DNA of 64,000 bases, from contig JAXDII010000010.1 of NCBI GenBank assembly GCA_034664085.1, forward strand, positions 1-64,000. The letters are read 5' to 3'. The DNA comes from JACVRW01 sp034664085. Its GTDB lineage: Bacteria; Actinomycetota; Thermoleophilia; Solirubrobacterales; Thermoleophilaceae. The notes beneath the pieces were generated by a model. The model worked only from the letters and a program-made list of their open reading frames with translations. It searched no databases and was not told the DNA's origin. Made by a program: the position numbers and the translations under genes. This document shows positions 28,565 to 36,721 of this stretch, piece after piece (the stretch's first letter is position 1; every line of letters starts with the position of its first letter).

Positions 28565-29368
28565 ATGAAGCAAGCCTCGACCAAGGTTCGGCGCACGATC
28601 GTCGTGCTCGTGATCGCCGCAGTGGCCCTGGGGGCTCTGTTCCTCATGGCGCGCTTCGCCTACGAGGTCGAGGACAAGGGCAAGGGACCGGGCATCGTCC
28701 CCTACGAATCCGGGCTGATCTACAAGGTGCGCGTGCTGGACACGTTCACCGTCTACGCGCCTTACGAGGCGCGCCCCGACAGCGACAAGATCAGCTCGAT
28801 CGGTCTCGCGGCCGCGACGACCATGATGCTGATGGCGCTGGTGCTCCTGAACGCCGCCGGCGCGAACGCTCGCCTGCGCCGCTTCTTCGGGTTCGCCTCG
28901 GCTGGCCTCGCCCTGCTGACGTTCGACGAGACGTTCGCCCTGCACGAGACGGTCGGGCACAACATGCACTTCCTGGCCGACGTGCCGGGGGTGGAGCGCC
29001 CCGACGACCTGATCTTCGCGCTGTACCCGATCGCCGTGGGCGTCTTCGCATGGCGCTACCGGGACGTCCTGCTCGCCCACCCGAGGGCAGTCCGGCTGTT
29101 CGCGGTCGGCGGCTTCTTCTTCCTGATCGCCGTCGCGGCCGATCTGGCCAGCGTCCACCTCGACGAGGTGGCCGAGCCCGCGGCCGGACTGTGCCTGGTC
29201 GCCGGGCTGGTGGTGATAACCGCGAACGTGCTGCGGCAGGAGCTGCTCACCGGCCCCCGGCCGAACCGCCTCGCCGGCGTCGAGGACGGCGAGGGGGCCG
29301 AAGGCTGCGACAATCACGCCGCCCACATCGGGGCCGGTAGCTCAGCGGTTAGAGCAGCGGACTCATAA
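28565..29368 (+). CDS. Multi-pass membrane protein of unknown function
   Basis: 267 aa with about six hydrophobic segments (residues 15-33, 82-100, 108-124, 150-165, 185-202 and 212-230). No family recognised. A His-rich patch (ALHETVGHNMHF) sits between segments three and four and could bind metal. The frame runs on into the tRNA gene and takes its TAA stop from the tRNA anticodon loop (29366-29368), so the last 13 codons overlap the tRNA. Confidence 0.75.
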   Translation: MKQASTKVRRTIVVLVIAAVALGALFLMARFAYEVEDKGKGPGIVPYESGLIYKVRVLDTFTVYAPYEARPDSDKISSIGLAAATTMMLMALVLLNAAGANARLRRFFGFASAGLALLTFDETFALHETVGHNMHFLADVPGVERPDDLIFALYPIAVGVFAWRYRDVLLAHPRAVRLFAVGGFFFLIAVAADLASVHLDEVAEPAAGLCLVAGLVVITANVLRQELLTGPRPNRLAGVEDGEGAEGCDNHAAHIGAGSSAVRAADS

Positions 29369-29403
29369 TCCGTCGGTCCCAGGTTCAAATCCTGGCCGGC
29401 CCA
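29331..29403 (+). tRNA. tRNA with CAT anticodon (elongator Met or Ile2)
   Basis: 73-nt cloverleaf: acceptor GGGCCGG (29331-29337) pairs with CCGGCCC (29396-29402), discriminator A29403, no encoded CCA. Anticodon CAT at 29364-29366 in loop CTCATAA, stem GCGGA/TCCGT-type. Not initiator, since the first acceptor pair is G-C and the anticodon stem lacks three G-C pairs. C4-G69 and C5-G68 would suit TilS recognition (tRNA-Ile2), but this cannot be settled by eye. The preceding CDS overlaps its 5' half. Confidence 0.93.
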
Positions 29404-29434
29404 CTCCGAGACCTCGTCAGAAGCAAGGTGGAGC

Positions 29435-29752
29435 ATGACGCCGCACCAACGCCGGATCCGTGAGCTGGAAGCACTGCGCCGCGTGATCGCAGATTGCGAA
29501 GCGCACATCAGCGCCTCGTCGATTCCGACGGAGGCGCTCGCGACGACCTTCGAGACGCACACCTCGGCCCTTCCGGAGGAGTCGCAGCTCAAGAAGCAGC
29601 TGGAAGGGCTGGCGAAGGCACTTCGCCGGGACTCGGCCACCGTCGTCGCCCAGTCGCGCCTCCGCCGCGTGCTCATGCAGCTTCGGCAGAAGGCCGACGA
29701 CCTCGGGCGCTGGGTCGAGGCGCGCGACGCCAAGCTGGGGCAGAGGGGCTGA
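29435..29752 (+). CDS. Small helical hypothetical protein
   Basis: 105 aa, almost entirely predicted alpha-helical and charged (RRIRELEALRRVIADCEAH, later SQLKKQLEGLAKALRRD), suggesting a short coiled coil. A plausible ribosome site AAGGTGGAG precedes the ATG. It follows the tRNA by 31 bp. No family recognised and no membrane or signal segment. Confidence 0.6.
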   Translation: MTPHQRRIRELEALRRVIADCEAHISASSIPTEALATTFETHTSALPEESQLKKQLEGLAKALRRDSATVVAQSRLRRVLMQLRQKADDLGRWVEARDAKLGQRG

Positions 29753-29779
29753 CGGCGGCTTCTCGCCCCTGCAGGGGAC

Positions 29780-29785
29780 TATGCT
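29780..29785 (+). promoter_or_regulatory. -10-like hexamer TATGCT before small gene
   Basis: TATGCT ends 6 nt before ATG 29792, the tightest class of leaderless spacing in this window. Confidence 0.4.
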
Positions 29786-29791
29786 CGCCCC

Positions 29792-30064
29792 ATGCGCAAT
29801 GACGACGAGATCCGTGCCCTGCTGAGCCGCCTTTCGCGGCGCCATCCCTCTGGCGGCACGGTGATCGAGCGCGCGGCGATCATCGCCGAGGGCGCCGACT
29901 CGGCCGAGGTAGTGGCATGGATCCTCGACCACGCGGGCGAGCCCGAGGCCGTCTCCGCCACGGCGTCGAAGCAAGGCCTGCACAGCCCGCGGATCAGCGG
30001 TCCGGTCTCACCGGAGCCGCGCGTGCCCGCTCGCTACGTGCTGCCGGCCGGCGCGCTCAGCTGA
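29792..30064 (+). CDS. Small hypothetical protein
   Basis: 90 aa beginning MRNDDEIRALLSRLSRRHPS, with a helical core ending DSAEVVAWILDHAG and a Pro-rich C-terminus. No recognised family, membrane segment or metal motif. A leaderless-type promoter directly upstream supports expression. Confidence 0.55.
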   Translation: MRNDDEIRALLSRLSRRHPSGGTVIERAAIIAEGADSAEVVAWILDHAGEPEAVSATASKQGLHSPRISGPVSPEPRVPARYVLPAGALS

Positions 30065-30079
30065 GGTCGTAACACCCCT

Positions 30080-30119
30080 GGGCGGAAGGAACTTTCCGCC
30101 CCCCGGCGAAAACCTCGCC
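30080..30119. promoter_or_regulatory. Two adjacent hairpins before the RpiR gene
   Basis: GGGCGGAA (30080-30087) pairs with TTCCGCCC (30094-30101), and GGCGA (30105-30109) pairs with TCGCC (30115-30119). The second ends one base before the GTG at 30121. They could be a terminator for the upstream small gene or an operator or translational control element for the regulator. Confidence 0.45.
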
Positions 30120-30120
30120 C

Positions 30121-30969
30121 GTGACGAGAACGGGCACGACTGCACTCACGCTCTCCGAGGAGATCCGCCAGCGATTCGAGGAGTTCTCGCGCTCGCAGAA
30201 GGACGTCGGACAGTACATCGTCGATCACCTCGAGGAGGCGGCGTTCCACACGGCGGAGGAGCTGGCCCGGCGGGCCAACACTTCCAGCTCGACCGTGGTG
30301 CGTTTCGCGCAGGCGCTCGGGTTCGAGGGCTTCCCGGAACTGCAGTCCGCGGCGCGCGACGAGTACCGGCGCGCACGTGAGACCAACGGCACGGGGGACG
30401 TGGCCGGCGCGCCGCTCTTCCCGATCGACCAGACCGAGTTCGAGGCCGCGCTCGCGGCCGACCACGCCAACCTGGCTGAGACCGCCCGCAAGGTGGACCG
30501 CGAGGAGGTGGCCGCGGCAGTCGACCTGATCTCGCACGCCGAGCGCATCGTGCTCTGCGGAACCGACCAGATGGCCTTCTTCGCCAGCTACCTGCGCCAC
30601 CTGCTGATGCTGCTCGACCTGCGCGCCGAGGTGGTCGCGTCGCCGAGCCAGGAGAACCTCGCCAAGCTCGGCCGCGTGCATGACAAGACCGTGATGGTCG
30701 GCTTCTCCGCCGGCCGCCCGCACCCGCTCGTGGTGCGTGCGATGAAGCTGGCGCGCAACCGCAACGCGGCGACGATCGCGATCGCGGACGCCACGCTCTC
30801 GGAGGTCGCGAAGCTCGCGGACCACCGGCTCTACTACTCCTCGAACAGCCCGGCCTTCGTGCGCTCGCACTCGGCCCTGCTCGGCCTGATCCAGGCGCTC
30901 GCCTACGGCGTGTACGCCCAGGACGAGCCCGCCTACGCGGACCGCATCAAGGCCTTCCGCCTCAAGTAG
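30121..30969 (+). CDS. RpiR-family transcriptional regulator (HTH plus SIS domain)
   Basis: 282 aa. The N-terminal HTH_6 domain (about 10-85) contains the DVGQYIVDHLEEAAFHTAEE helix and SSSTVVRFAQALGFEGFPEL recognition region. The C-terminal SIS sugar-phosphate-binding domain (about 125-265) contains VLCGTDQMAFFASYL and VGFSAGRPHPLVVRA. Likely a sugar-phosphate-responsive regulator, but no sugar catabolic operon is adjacent. GTG 30121 sits just after two hairpins. Confidence 0.88.
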   Translation: MTRTGTTALTLSEEIRQRFEEFSRSQKDVGQYIVDHLEEAAFHTAEELARRANTSSSTVVRFAQALGFEGFPELQSAARDEYRRARETNGTGDVAGAPLFPIDQTEFEAALAADHANLAETARKVDREEVAAAVDLISHAERIVLCGTDQMAFFASYLRHLLMLLDLRAEVVASPSQENLAKLGRVHDKTVMVGFSAGRPHPLVVRAMKLARNRNAATIAIADATLSEVAKLADHRLYYSSNSPAFVRSHSALLGLIQALAYGVYAQDEPAYADRIKAFRLK

Positions 30970-30996
30970 GGGGTTGGCGCTCCGCGCGCCATCCCA

Positions 30997-31002
30997 TAGG
31001 CT
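30997..31002 (+). promoter_or_regulatory. -10-like hexamer TAGGCT before secreted protein
   Basis: TAGGCT ends 9 nt before GTG 31012. Confidence 0.4.
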
Positions 31003-31011
31003 GGCCCGCCG

Positions 31012-33009
31012 GTGAGGAAGGGTTGCCTGATCGCCGCTTTCTGCGCGGTCGCGATGGCCGCGGCGGCCCCCGCGCAGGCGGCTCCGCGCGGCTGTGACCC
31101 GCTCGACCCGGCGGCCTGCCTGCTGCCCTGGCCGAACGACTACTTCCGCAAGGACGGCAGGCTGGCGCTGACCAACGCGCAGATGCCGAAGAGCACCGAC
31201 GGCAAGCCGATCCAGGCGCACGACTACAACTGGTCCGACGGCTTCAGCCCCGGCCAGATCCTCGTCACCCTGGTGCCGGGCCTCGACCTGAAGCGCACCG
31301 GCGCCGCGCCCGTGACCGACATCGGGCGCTCGCTGAAGCGCCGCCAGGCGATCGTCGTGATCGACGCCAAGACCGGCAAGCGCCAGCTGATCTGGTCCGA
31401 GCTCAACTCGGTGGCCAAGAACCCCCGCAAGCGCACCCTCAACATCCACGCCGGGATCGGCTGGCGCGAGGGGCGCCGCTACATCGTCGCGCTGCGCAAC
31501 CTGCGCCGCGGCAACGGCCGCACCATCGAGGCGCGGCGCGCCTTCCGCGTCTACCGCGACGGCCTGCCGTCGGGCTCGCGCGCGGTCAACCGCCGGCGCG
31601 CGCACATGGAGGACATCTTCCGCCGCCTCGGGAAGGCCGGGGTTCGGCGCGGCAGCCTCTACCTGGCCTGGGACTTCACCGTCTCCAGCCGCGCCGGCCT
31701 GACCGAGCGGCTGCTCCACATGCGCGACCGCTCGTTCGGCGCGCTCGGCGACACCGACCTGCGCGACCTGCGGGTCGCGGGCGCCGCGCCGTCCTTCGCC
31801 GTCCAGGAGGCGCGTGACATCCCCGGCCTCGCCGCGCGCCGCATCAGCGGCACCGTGGCGGTGCCGTGCTACCTGGACCAGCCCGGGTGTCCGCCTGGCT
31901 CGCGCTTCAAGCTCGGCCGCCGCGGGCTGCCGGTGCAGGCCGCCGGCAACGTGCAGCAGGCCCGCTTCGTTTGCATCGTGCCGAGCTCGTCGGCCTCCGC
32001 GCCGGCGCGCCCGCTGCTGTTCGGCCACGGGCTGTTCCAGGACGAGACCGCGGTGGACACGATCGCCGTGCTCGCCCAGCTCTCGAACGCCGTGATCTGC
32101 GGCACCAACTTCACGGGCATGGCGAACGAGGACCTCGCCAACGCCGCTTCGGTGTCGGCGGACCTGTCGCGCTTCCCGACGATGGCCGACCGCCTCCAGC
32201 AGGGAATCCTCAACTTCATGTTCCTGGGCCGGCTGATGATCCACACGCAGGGCCTCTCGTCGAACCCCGAGTTCGCCGGCAGGATCAACACGAGCCGGCT
32301 CTACTACGCCGGCGGCAGCCTCGGCGGCATCATCGGCGGCGCGCTGACCTCCGTGGCGCCCGACTTCGACCGCTCCGCGCTGATCGTGCCCGGCCTGCGC
32401 TTCAGCCTGCTGCTCGCCCGGAGCACTCAGTTCACCAACTTCGGGAGCATCCTCTACAGCAAGTACCCCGACCCGGTGGACCAGTCGCTGGTCAACTCGC
32501 TGATCCAGGTCCTCTGGGACCGCGGCGAGGCCAACGGCTACGCCTGGCACATGACGCGCGACCCGCTGCCCGACACGCCGAAGAAGACGGTGCTGCTGCA
32601 CGAGGCATTCGGCGACCACCAGGTGAGCAACGTCGCCACCGAGACCGAGGCCCGGCTGATCGGCGCCCGGCTGCGCACGCCGGCGCTCGACCCCGGCCGC
32701 AGCCGCGACCGCAGGCCGTTCTACGGAATCGAGCCGATCCCGAGCTACCCCTGGAGGGGCAACGCGCTCGTCGTCTTCGACATCGGTCCGCTGCGGCCGC
32801 CGGGCTGCACCGGCACCTCCTGCGTCGGCACGCCGCCCGCGCCGGTCATCAACCAGCCGCCCACCTTGGGCGTGGACCCGCACGACCGCACGCCGTTCGA
32901 GCCGAACGCCGTGTTCCAGTTCACGAGCTTCCTCGACGCCAACGGTGCGTTCGTCGACAACTGCGGCGCCGGGAAGCCCTGCTACGCCCAGGGTTGGACC
33001 GGGCCGTAG
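31012..33009 (+). CDS. Large secreted protein with alpha/beta-hydrolase-like motif
   Basis: 665 aa with a cleavable signal peptide (VAMAAAAPAQA then APRG). A central region has PLLFGHGLFQ (oxyanion-hole-like strand) and, about 100 residues later, YYAGGSLGGIIGGAL, which fits a nucleophile elbow GxSxG with Ser in GGSLGG. A late HEAFGDHQVSN segment could hold the catalytic Asp/His. I infer a secreted serine esterase or lipase-like enzyme; no exact family recognised. Several Cys pairs suggest disulfides. Confidence 0.7.
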   Translation: MRKGCLIAAFCAVAMAAAAPAQAAPRGCDPLDPAACLLPWPNDYFRKDGRLALTNAQMPKSTDGKPIQAHDYNWSDGFSPGQILVTLVPGLDLKRTGAAPVTDIGRSLKRRQAIVVIDAKTGKRQLIWSELNSVAKNPRKRTLNIHAGIGWREGRRYIVALRNLRRGNGRTIEARRAFRVYRDGLPSGSRAVNRRRAHMEDIFRRLGKAGVRRGSLYLAWDFTVSSRAGLTERLLHMRDRSFGALGDTDLRDLRVAGAAPSFAVQEARDIPGLAARRISGTVAVPCYLDQPGCPPGSRFKLGRRGLPVQAAGNVQQARFVCIVPSSSASAPARPLLFGHGLFQDETAVDTIAVLAQLSNAVICGTNFTGMANEDLANAASVSADLSRFPTMADRLQQGILNFMFLGRLMIHTQGLSSNPEFAGRINTSRLYYAGGSLGGIIGGALTSVAPDFDRSALIVPGLRFSLLLARSTQFTNFGSILYSKYPDPVDQSLVNSLIQVLWDRGEANGYAWHMTRDPLPDTPKKTVLLHEAFGDHQVSNVATETEARLIGARLRTPALDPGRSRDRRPFYGIEPIPSYPWRGNALVVFDIGPLRPPGCTGTSCVGTPPAPVINQPPTLGVDPHDRTPFEPNAVFQFTSFLDANGAFVDNCGAGKPCYAQGWTGP

Positions 33010-33020
33010 CGCCGGCTGGA

Positions 33021-33026
33021 TATCCT
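33021..33026 (+). promoter_or_regulatory. -10-like hexamer TATCCT before pdxS
   Basis: TATCCT ends 10 nt before ATG 33037 in the 27-bp gap after the secreted-protein gene. Confidence 0.45.
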
Positions 33027-33036
33027 GCCACCACAC

Positions 33037-33921
33037 ATGGAAACCGGGACATTTCGAGTCAAGTCGGGCCTAGCCGAGATGCTCAAGGGCGGGGTCATCA
33101 TGGACGTCGTCGACGCGGAGCAGGCGAAGATCGCCGAGGACGCCGGCGCGGCGGCCGTAATGGCGCTGGAGCGGGTGCCGGCGGACATCCGCGCCGACGG
33201 CGGCGTCGCGCGCATGTCGGACCCCACCAAGATCGTCGAGATCCAGGAGGCCGTCTCGATCCCGGTGATGGCCAAGGCGCGCATCGGCCACTTCGTCGAG
33301 GCGCAGGTTCTGGAGGCGCTCGAGGTCGACTACATCGACGAGTCCGAGGTGCTGACCCCCGCGGACGAGGCCCACCACATCGACAAGTGGCAGTTCAAGG
33401 TGCCGTTCGTGTGCGGCGCGACGAACCTGGGCGAGGCGCTGCGGCGCATCGCCGAGGGCGCGGCGATGATCCGCTCGAAGGGCGAGGCCGGCACCGGCAA
33501 CGTGGTCGAGGCGGTGCGCCACATCCGCCTGATCACCGGCGAGATCCGCCGCCTCCAGACGCTCAGCCCGATGGAGCTGCCGACCGCCGCCAAGGAGCTC
33601 CAGGCCCCGCTCGAGCTGGTGCGCGACGCCGCCGAGAAGGGCCGCCTGCCGGTCGTGCTGTTCTGCGCCGGCGGGATCGCCACGCCGGCGGACGCCGCTC
33701 TGATGATGCAGCTCGGCGCCGAGGGCAACTTCGTCGGCTCCGGCATCTTCAAGTCTTCCGATCCGGAGCGCCGCGCCCGCGCGATCGTCGAGGCGACCAC
33801 CCACTTCGACGACGCCGAGCGAGTCGCGGCGGCGTCCCGAGAGCTGGGCGAGGCCATGCCCGGCATCGAGATCGGCAACCTCGAGGCCGCCGGCGGACTG
33901 CTGCAGAAGCGGGGTTGGTGA
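33037..33921 (+). CDS. pdxS: Pyridoxal 5'-phosphate synthase subunit PdxS
   Basis: Synthase subunit that makes PLP from ribose 5-phosphate, glyceraldehyde 3-phosphate and ammonia supplied by PdxT. The 294-aa barrel has the conserved VKSGLAEMLKGGVIMDV start, MALERVPADIR, PVMAKARIGHFVEAQ with a catalytic Lys, and the GSGIFKS phosphate site. The stop overlaps the pdxT GTG (GTGA). Confidence 0.97.
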   Translation: METGTFRVKSGLAEMLKGGVIMDVVDAEQAKIAEDAGAAAVMALERVPADIRADGGVARMSDPTKIVEIQEAVSIPVMAKARIGHFVEAQVLEALEVDYIDESEVLTPADEAHHIDKWQFKVPFVCGATNLGEALRRIAEGAAMIRSKGEAGTGNVVEAVRHIRLITGEIRRLQTLSPMELPTAAKELQAPLELVRDAAEKGRLPVVLFCAGGIATPADAALMMQLGAEGNFVGSGIFKSSDPERRARAIVEATTHFDDAERVAAASRELGEAMPGIEIGNLEAAGGLLQKRGW

Positions 33922-34490
33922 CCGACCGCGGTTCGGGGAGCGCCGGGCTCATCGGCGTGCTCGCCCTGCAGGGCGGGTTCGAGGCTCATGCGAAGGCGCT
34001 CGAGGAGCTCGGCGCCGAGGTGCGCATCGTGCGGGTGCCCGCCGACCTGGATGGGCTCGACGGGCTCGTCATGCCGGGCGGCGAATCGACCACGATCACG
34101 CTGGGAATCGAGCGCGAGGCGCTGGCGGAGCCGCTGCGCGAGTTCGTGCGCAGCGGGCGGCCGACGCTCGGCACCTGCGCCGGCATGATCATGCTCGACC
34201 GCAACCACCTCGGCCTGCTCGACGTGAGCATGCGGCGCAACGCCTTCGGCCGGCAGGTCGGGTCGTTCGAGGCCGAGCTGGACTTCGACGGCGCCCCGCT
34301 CCACGCCGTCTTCATCCGCGCCCCCTGGGTGGAGGAGCACGGCGATGCGGTGGAGGTGCTCGCCGAGGTCGACGGGCACCCGGTGGCCGTCCGCGAGGGC
34401 AACGTGCTGGCGGTGGCCTTCCATCCCGAGCTGACCGAGGAGCGCCGGCTGCACCGCTGGCTGCTCGAACACGCCGGGGTGGCGGCGTGA
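33918..34490 (+). CDS. pdxT: Pyridoxal 5'-phosphate synthase glutaminase subunit PdxT
   Basis: 190-aa class I glutaminase that channels ammonia to PdxS. Nucleophile C87 is in GTCAGMI, glycine loop MPGGESTT, and the catalytic His/Glu in AFHPEL near the C-terminus. GTG 33918 overlaps the pdxS stop, and its own stop overlaps the next GTG, giving a tightly coupled three-gene unit. Confidence 0.95.
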   Translation: MTDRGSGSAGLIGVLALQGGFEAHAKALEELGAEVRIVRVPADLDGLDGLVMPGGESTTITLGIEREALAEPLREFVRSGRPTLGTCAGMIMLDRNHLGLLDVSMRRNAFGRQVGSFEAELDFDGAPLHAVFIRAPWVEEHGDAVEVLAEVDGHPVAVREGNVLAVAFHPELTEERRLHRWLLEHAGVAA

Positions 34491-35590
34491 GGGACAGCCG
34501 CGCGGACGCTCTCGCCCAGATCCTGGTGCGCTACTCGACCCGAGTCGGCGAGGGCGACGTCTGCGTGATCCAGTCGACCACGCCCGCAGAGGTGCTCGTG
34601 CAGTCCGTCTACGAGGAGGTGCTGCGCGCCGGCGGGCTGCCGATCGTGCAGATGTCCACCGAGGGCGCTCAGGCCGCCTTCTTCGAGCTGGCCGGCGATA
34701 AGCAGCTGGACTGGGTGCCGCCGACCTCGGAGTGGGTTGCCGAGCACGCCGACGCCCGCATCGCGATCATGGCCGACGTCAACGCGCGCGAGCTGTCGGG
34801 GGCCGACCCCAAGAAGCAGGCGCGCGTGCAGAAGGCGCGCAAGGGCCTGATGGAGACGTCGATGGCGCGCTCGGCCGCGGGCGAGTACCGCTGGGCGCTC
34901 ACGCTGTTCCCCACGCACGCCTACGCGAGCGAGGCCGGCATGTCGCTGCGCGACTACGAGGACTTCTACTACGCCGCGTGCCTGGCCACCGACGGCGAGC
35001 CGGTCACCGCCTGGCAGCGCCAGTCGGACGAGGTGATGCGCCTGGCGGAGTGGATCGAGGGCAGGGAGGAGGTGCGCGTGACCGCGCCCGGCACCGACAT
35101 CAAGCTGGGCGTCGCGGGGCGCCACTGGATCCCGTGCGTCGGCGAGCACAACATGCCCGACGGCGAGTTCTTCACCGGCCCGATCGAGGACTCCGCCAAC
35201 GGCGAGATCACGTTCTCGTTCCCGGCGAGCTACGGCGGACGCACGGTTGCGGGGGTGCGCCTGCGCTTCGAGGACGGCAAGGTCGTGGACGCGTCGGCGG
35301 AGCAGGGCGAGGCGTTCCTGATCGAGATGCTCGATACCGACCCGGGCGCCCGCCGGCTGGGCGAGATCGGCATCGGCACCAACTACGGGATCGCGACGGG
35401 CACCAAGGAGATCCTGCTCGACGAGAAGATCGGCGGGACCGTGCACATGGCGGTCGGGATGAGCTATCCCGAGACCGGCGGCACCAACGACTCAGCCGTC
35501 CACTGGGACATGGTCTGCGACCTGCGCGCCGCCGGCGCGCTGGTGGTGGACGGAGTCGAGCTCCAGCGCGACGGCAAGTTCCTCGTCTAG
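34487..35590 (+). CDS. M29-family aminopeptidase
   Basis: 367-aa thermophilic-type aminopeptidase (AmpS/PepS family). Metal-binding motifs appear in order: GEHNMPDGEFFTGP, GEIGIGTNYG, HMAVGMSYPETGG and DSAVHWDMVCDL. GTG 34487 overlaps the pdxT stop. Coupling of a peptidase to PLP synthesis is known from several actinobacteria by position only; no functional link is evident. Confidence 0.92.
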   Translation: MRDSRADALAQILVRYSTRVGEGDVCVIQSTTPAEVLVQSVYEEVLRAGGLPIVQMSTEGAQAAFFELAGDKQLDWVPPTSEWVAEHADARIAIMADVNARELSGADPKKQARVQKARKGLMETSMARSAAGEYRWALTLFPTHAYASEAGMSLRDYEDFYYAACLATDGEPVTAWQRQSDEVMRLAEWIEGREEVRVTAPGTDIKLGVAGRHWIPCVGEHNMPDGEFFTGPIEDSANGEITFSFPASYGGRTVAGVRLRFEDGKVVDASAEQGEAFLIEMLDTDPGARRLGEIGIGTNYGIATGTKEILLDEKIGGTVHMAVGMSYPETGGTNDSAVHWDMVCDLRAAGALVVDGVELQRDGKFLV

Positions 35591-35596
35591 CGCCGC

Positions 35597-36637
35597 TCAG
35601 GCGGCGCTGGCGGCCTTGATCTCGCGCTTGCGCGCGAGCAGACGCTGATCCGCGCGGCTCAGGAGGCCGGCACCTGCGGCTCCCTCTGTGGCGAGCGCCC
35701 AGGCGAACGTCACGCCCACGCGCTCCAGCCCGTCGGGCATCGGCGCGGCCTCGATCTCCGCCGCCAGCGTCTCGACCAGCCGCTCGACGCCTGCTCGCTC
35801 GGAGCCGGGGGCGATCACCGCGAACTCGTCGCCCCCAATGCGGGCCAGGCAGTCGCCCTGGCGCACCACGGCCTGGGCCGTGTGCGCCACCGTGCGGAGG
35901 ACGATGTCCCCGGTCGGGTGGCCCTTCTGGTCGTTGATCGACTTGAACTCGTCGAGGTCGAACAGGATCAGCGCGTACTGCTCGTCCTGCTCCTCGGCGC
36001 GCGCCATCGCGACGTCGAACCCGCGCCGGTTGCTCACCCCGGTGAGCGGGTCGAGCTCGGCGATGGTGCGCTGGCGCATCTCCGCGCGCACCAGGCGGCG
36101 CTTCAGGATGTGCATGGCGATCGTCTGCCCGATCACCGCGACCGAGAATGCGGCCATCCGCGCGGGGTAGGCCACCGACACGGCGTCGGGGTCGTACAGC
36201 AGCGGGCTCGCGTAGGCGGTGAGGAAGAGCACCACCAGCGGCCATGCGAGGCGCGGCGGGAAGAACCAGGCGAGGAACAGCGCGGTGAAGAACAGGACCG
36301 GCTGCAGCCAGCTGTTCGCGCCACCCGAGGCCCATAGGCCCAGGCCGACGATCGGCATCGTGGCCGCGGTGACGGCCGCCCTCACACGGATCGGCATGGA
36401 CCAGGCGCGCACGCCCAGGAAGATCGAGGTGGCGCCCCAGGCGATCGCGAAGGCGCACAGCCCGAGCACCCAGCCGGTGTGCTCGTCCACGGTGCCGGGC
36501 AGGGCCTGCAGCGCGAGGCCCATGACGCCAGTGGCAAGCCACATCAGTCCAGAGGTGAGATCCGGCAGCGGCCCGTCGTCGTACGGGTCGCCGTCCCGGT
36601 GGAGCGGGCGGTCGAGGCTCAGTCGCAGGCGGTGCAT
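35597..36637 (-). CDS. Membrane-bound diguanylate cyclase (GGDEF domain)
   Basis: 346 aa. About five or six N-terminal membrane segments (30-190) followed by a GGDEF domain starting LDPLTGVSNRRGFD. The active site is canonical ARIGGDEF, and an inhibitory I-site RQGD lies exactly five residues upstream. Predicted to make cyclic di-GMP with product inhibition. ATG 36637 is chosen because the frame upstream runs antisense through yebC. It is divergent from yebC and convergent with the M29 gene. Confidence 0.9.
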   Translation of the reverse strand: MHRLRLSLDRPLHRDGDPYDDGPLPDLTSGLMWLATGVMGLALQALPGTVDEHTGWVLGLCAFAIAWGATSIFLGVRAWSMPIRVRAAVTAATMPIVGLGLWASGGANSWLQPVLFFTALFLAWFFPPRLAWPLVVLFLTAYASPLLYDPDAVSVAYPARMAAFSVAVIGQTIAMHILKRRLVRAEMRQRTIAELDPLTGVSNRRGFDVAMARAEEQDEQYALILFDLDEFKSINDQKGHPTGDIVLRTVAHTAQAVVRQGDCLARIGGDEFAVIAPGSERAGVERLVETLAAEIEAAPMPDGLERVGVTFAWALATEGAAGAGLLSRADQRLLARKREIKAASAA

Positions 36638-36708
36638 GGCTCTTGTGATCAGATCGGCCCGCGAGCGCGAATCTTGAGGCTGACGCTCGGCGTGCGCCGG
36701 GCTCTGAG

Positions 36709-36714
36709 TAGGCT
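36709..36714 (+). promoter_or_regulatory. -10-like hexamer TAGGCT before yebC
   Basis: TAGGCT ends 7 nt before ATG 36722. Confidence 0.45.
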
Positions 36715-36721
36715 TGCTCCC

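Noticed and set aside
30034..33036. Open minus-strand frame of about 1000 codons antisense to the RpiR and secreted-protein genes
   Set aside because: Same shadow composition; the plus strand has a signal peptide and known HTH/SIS motifs.
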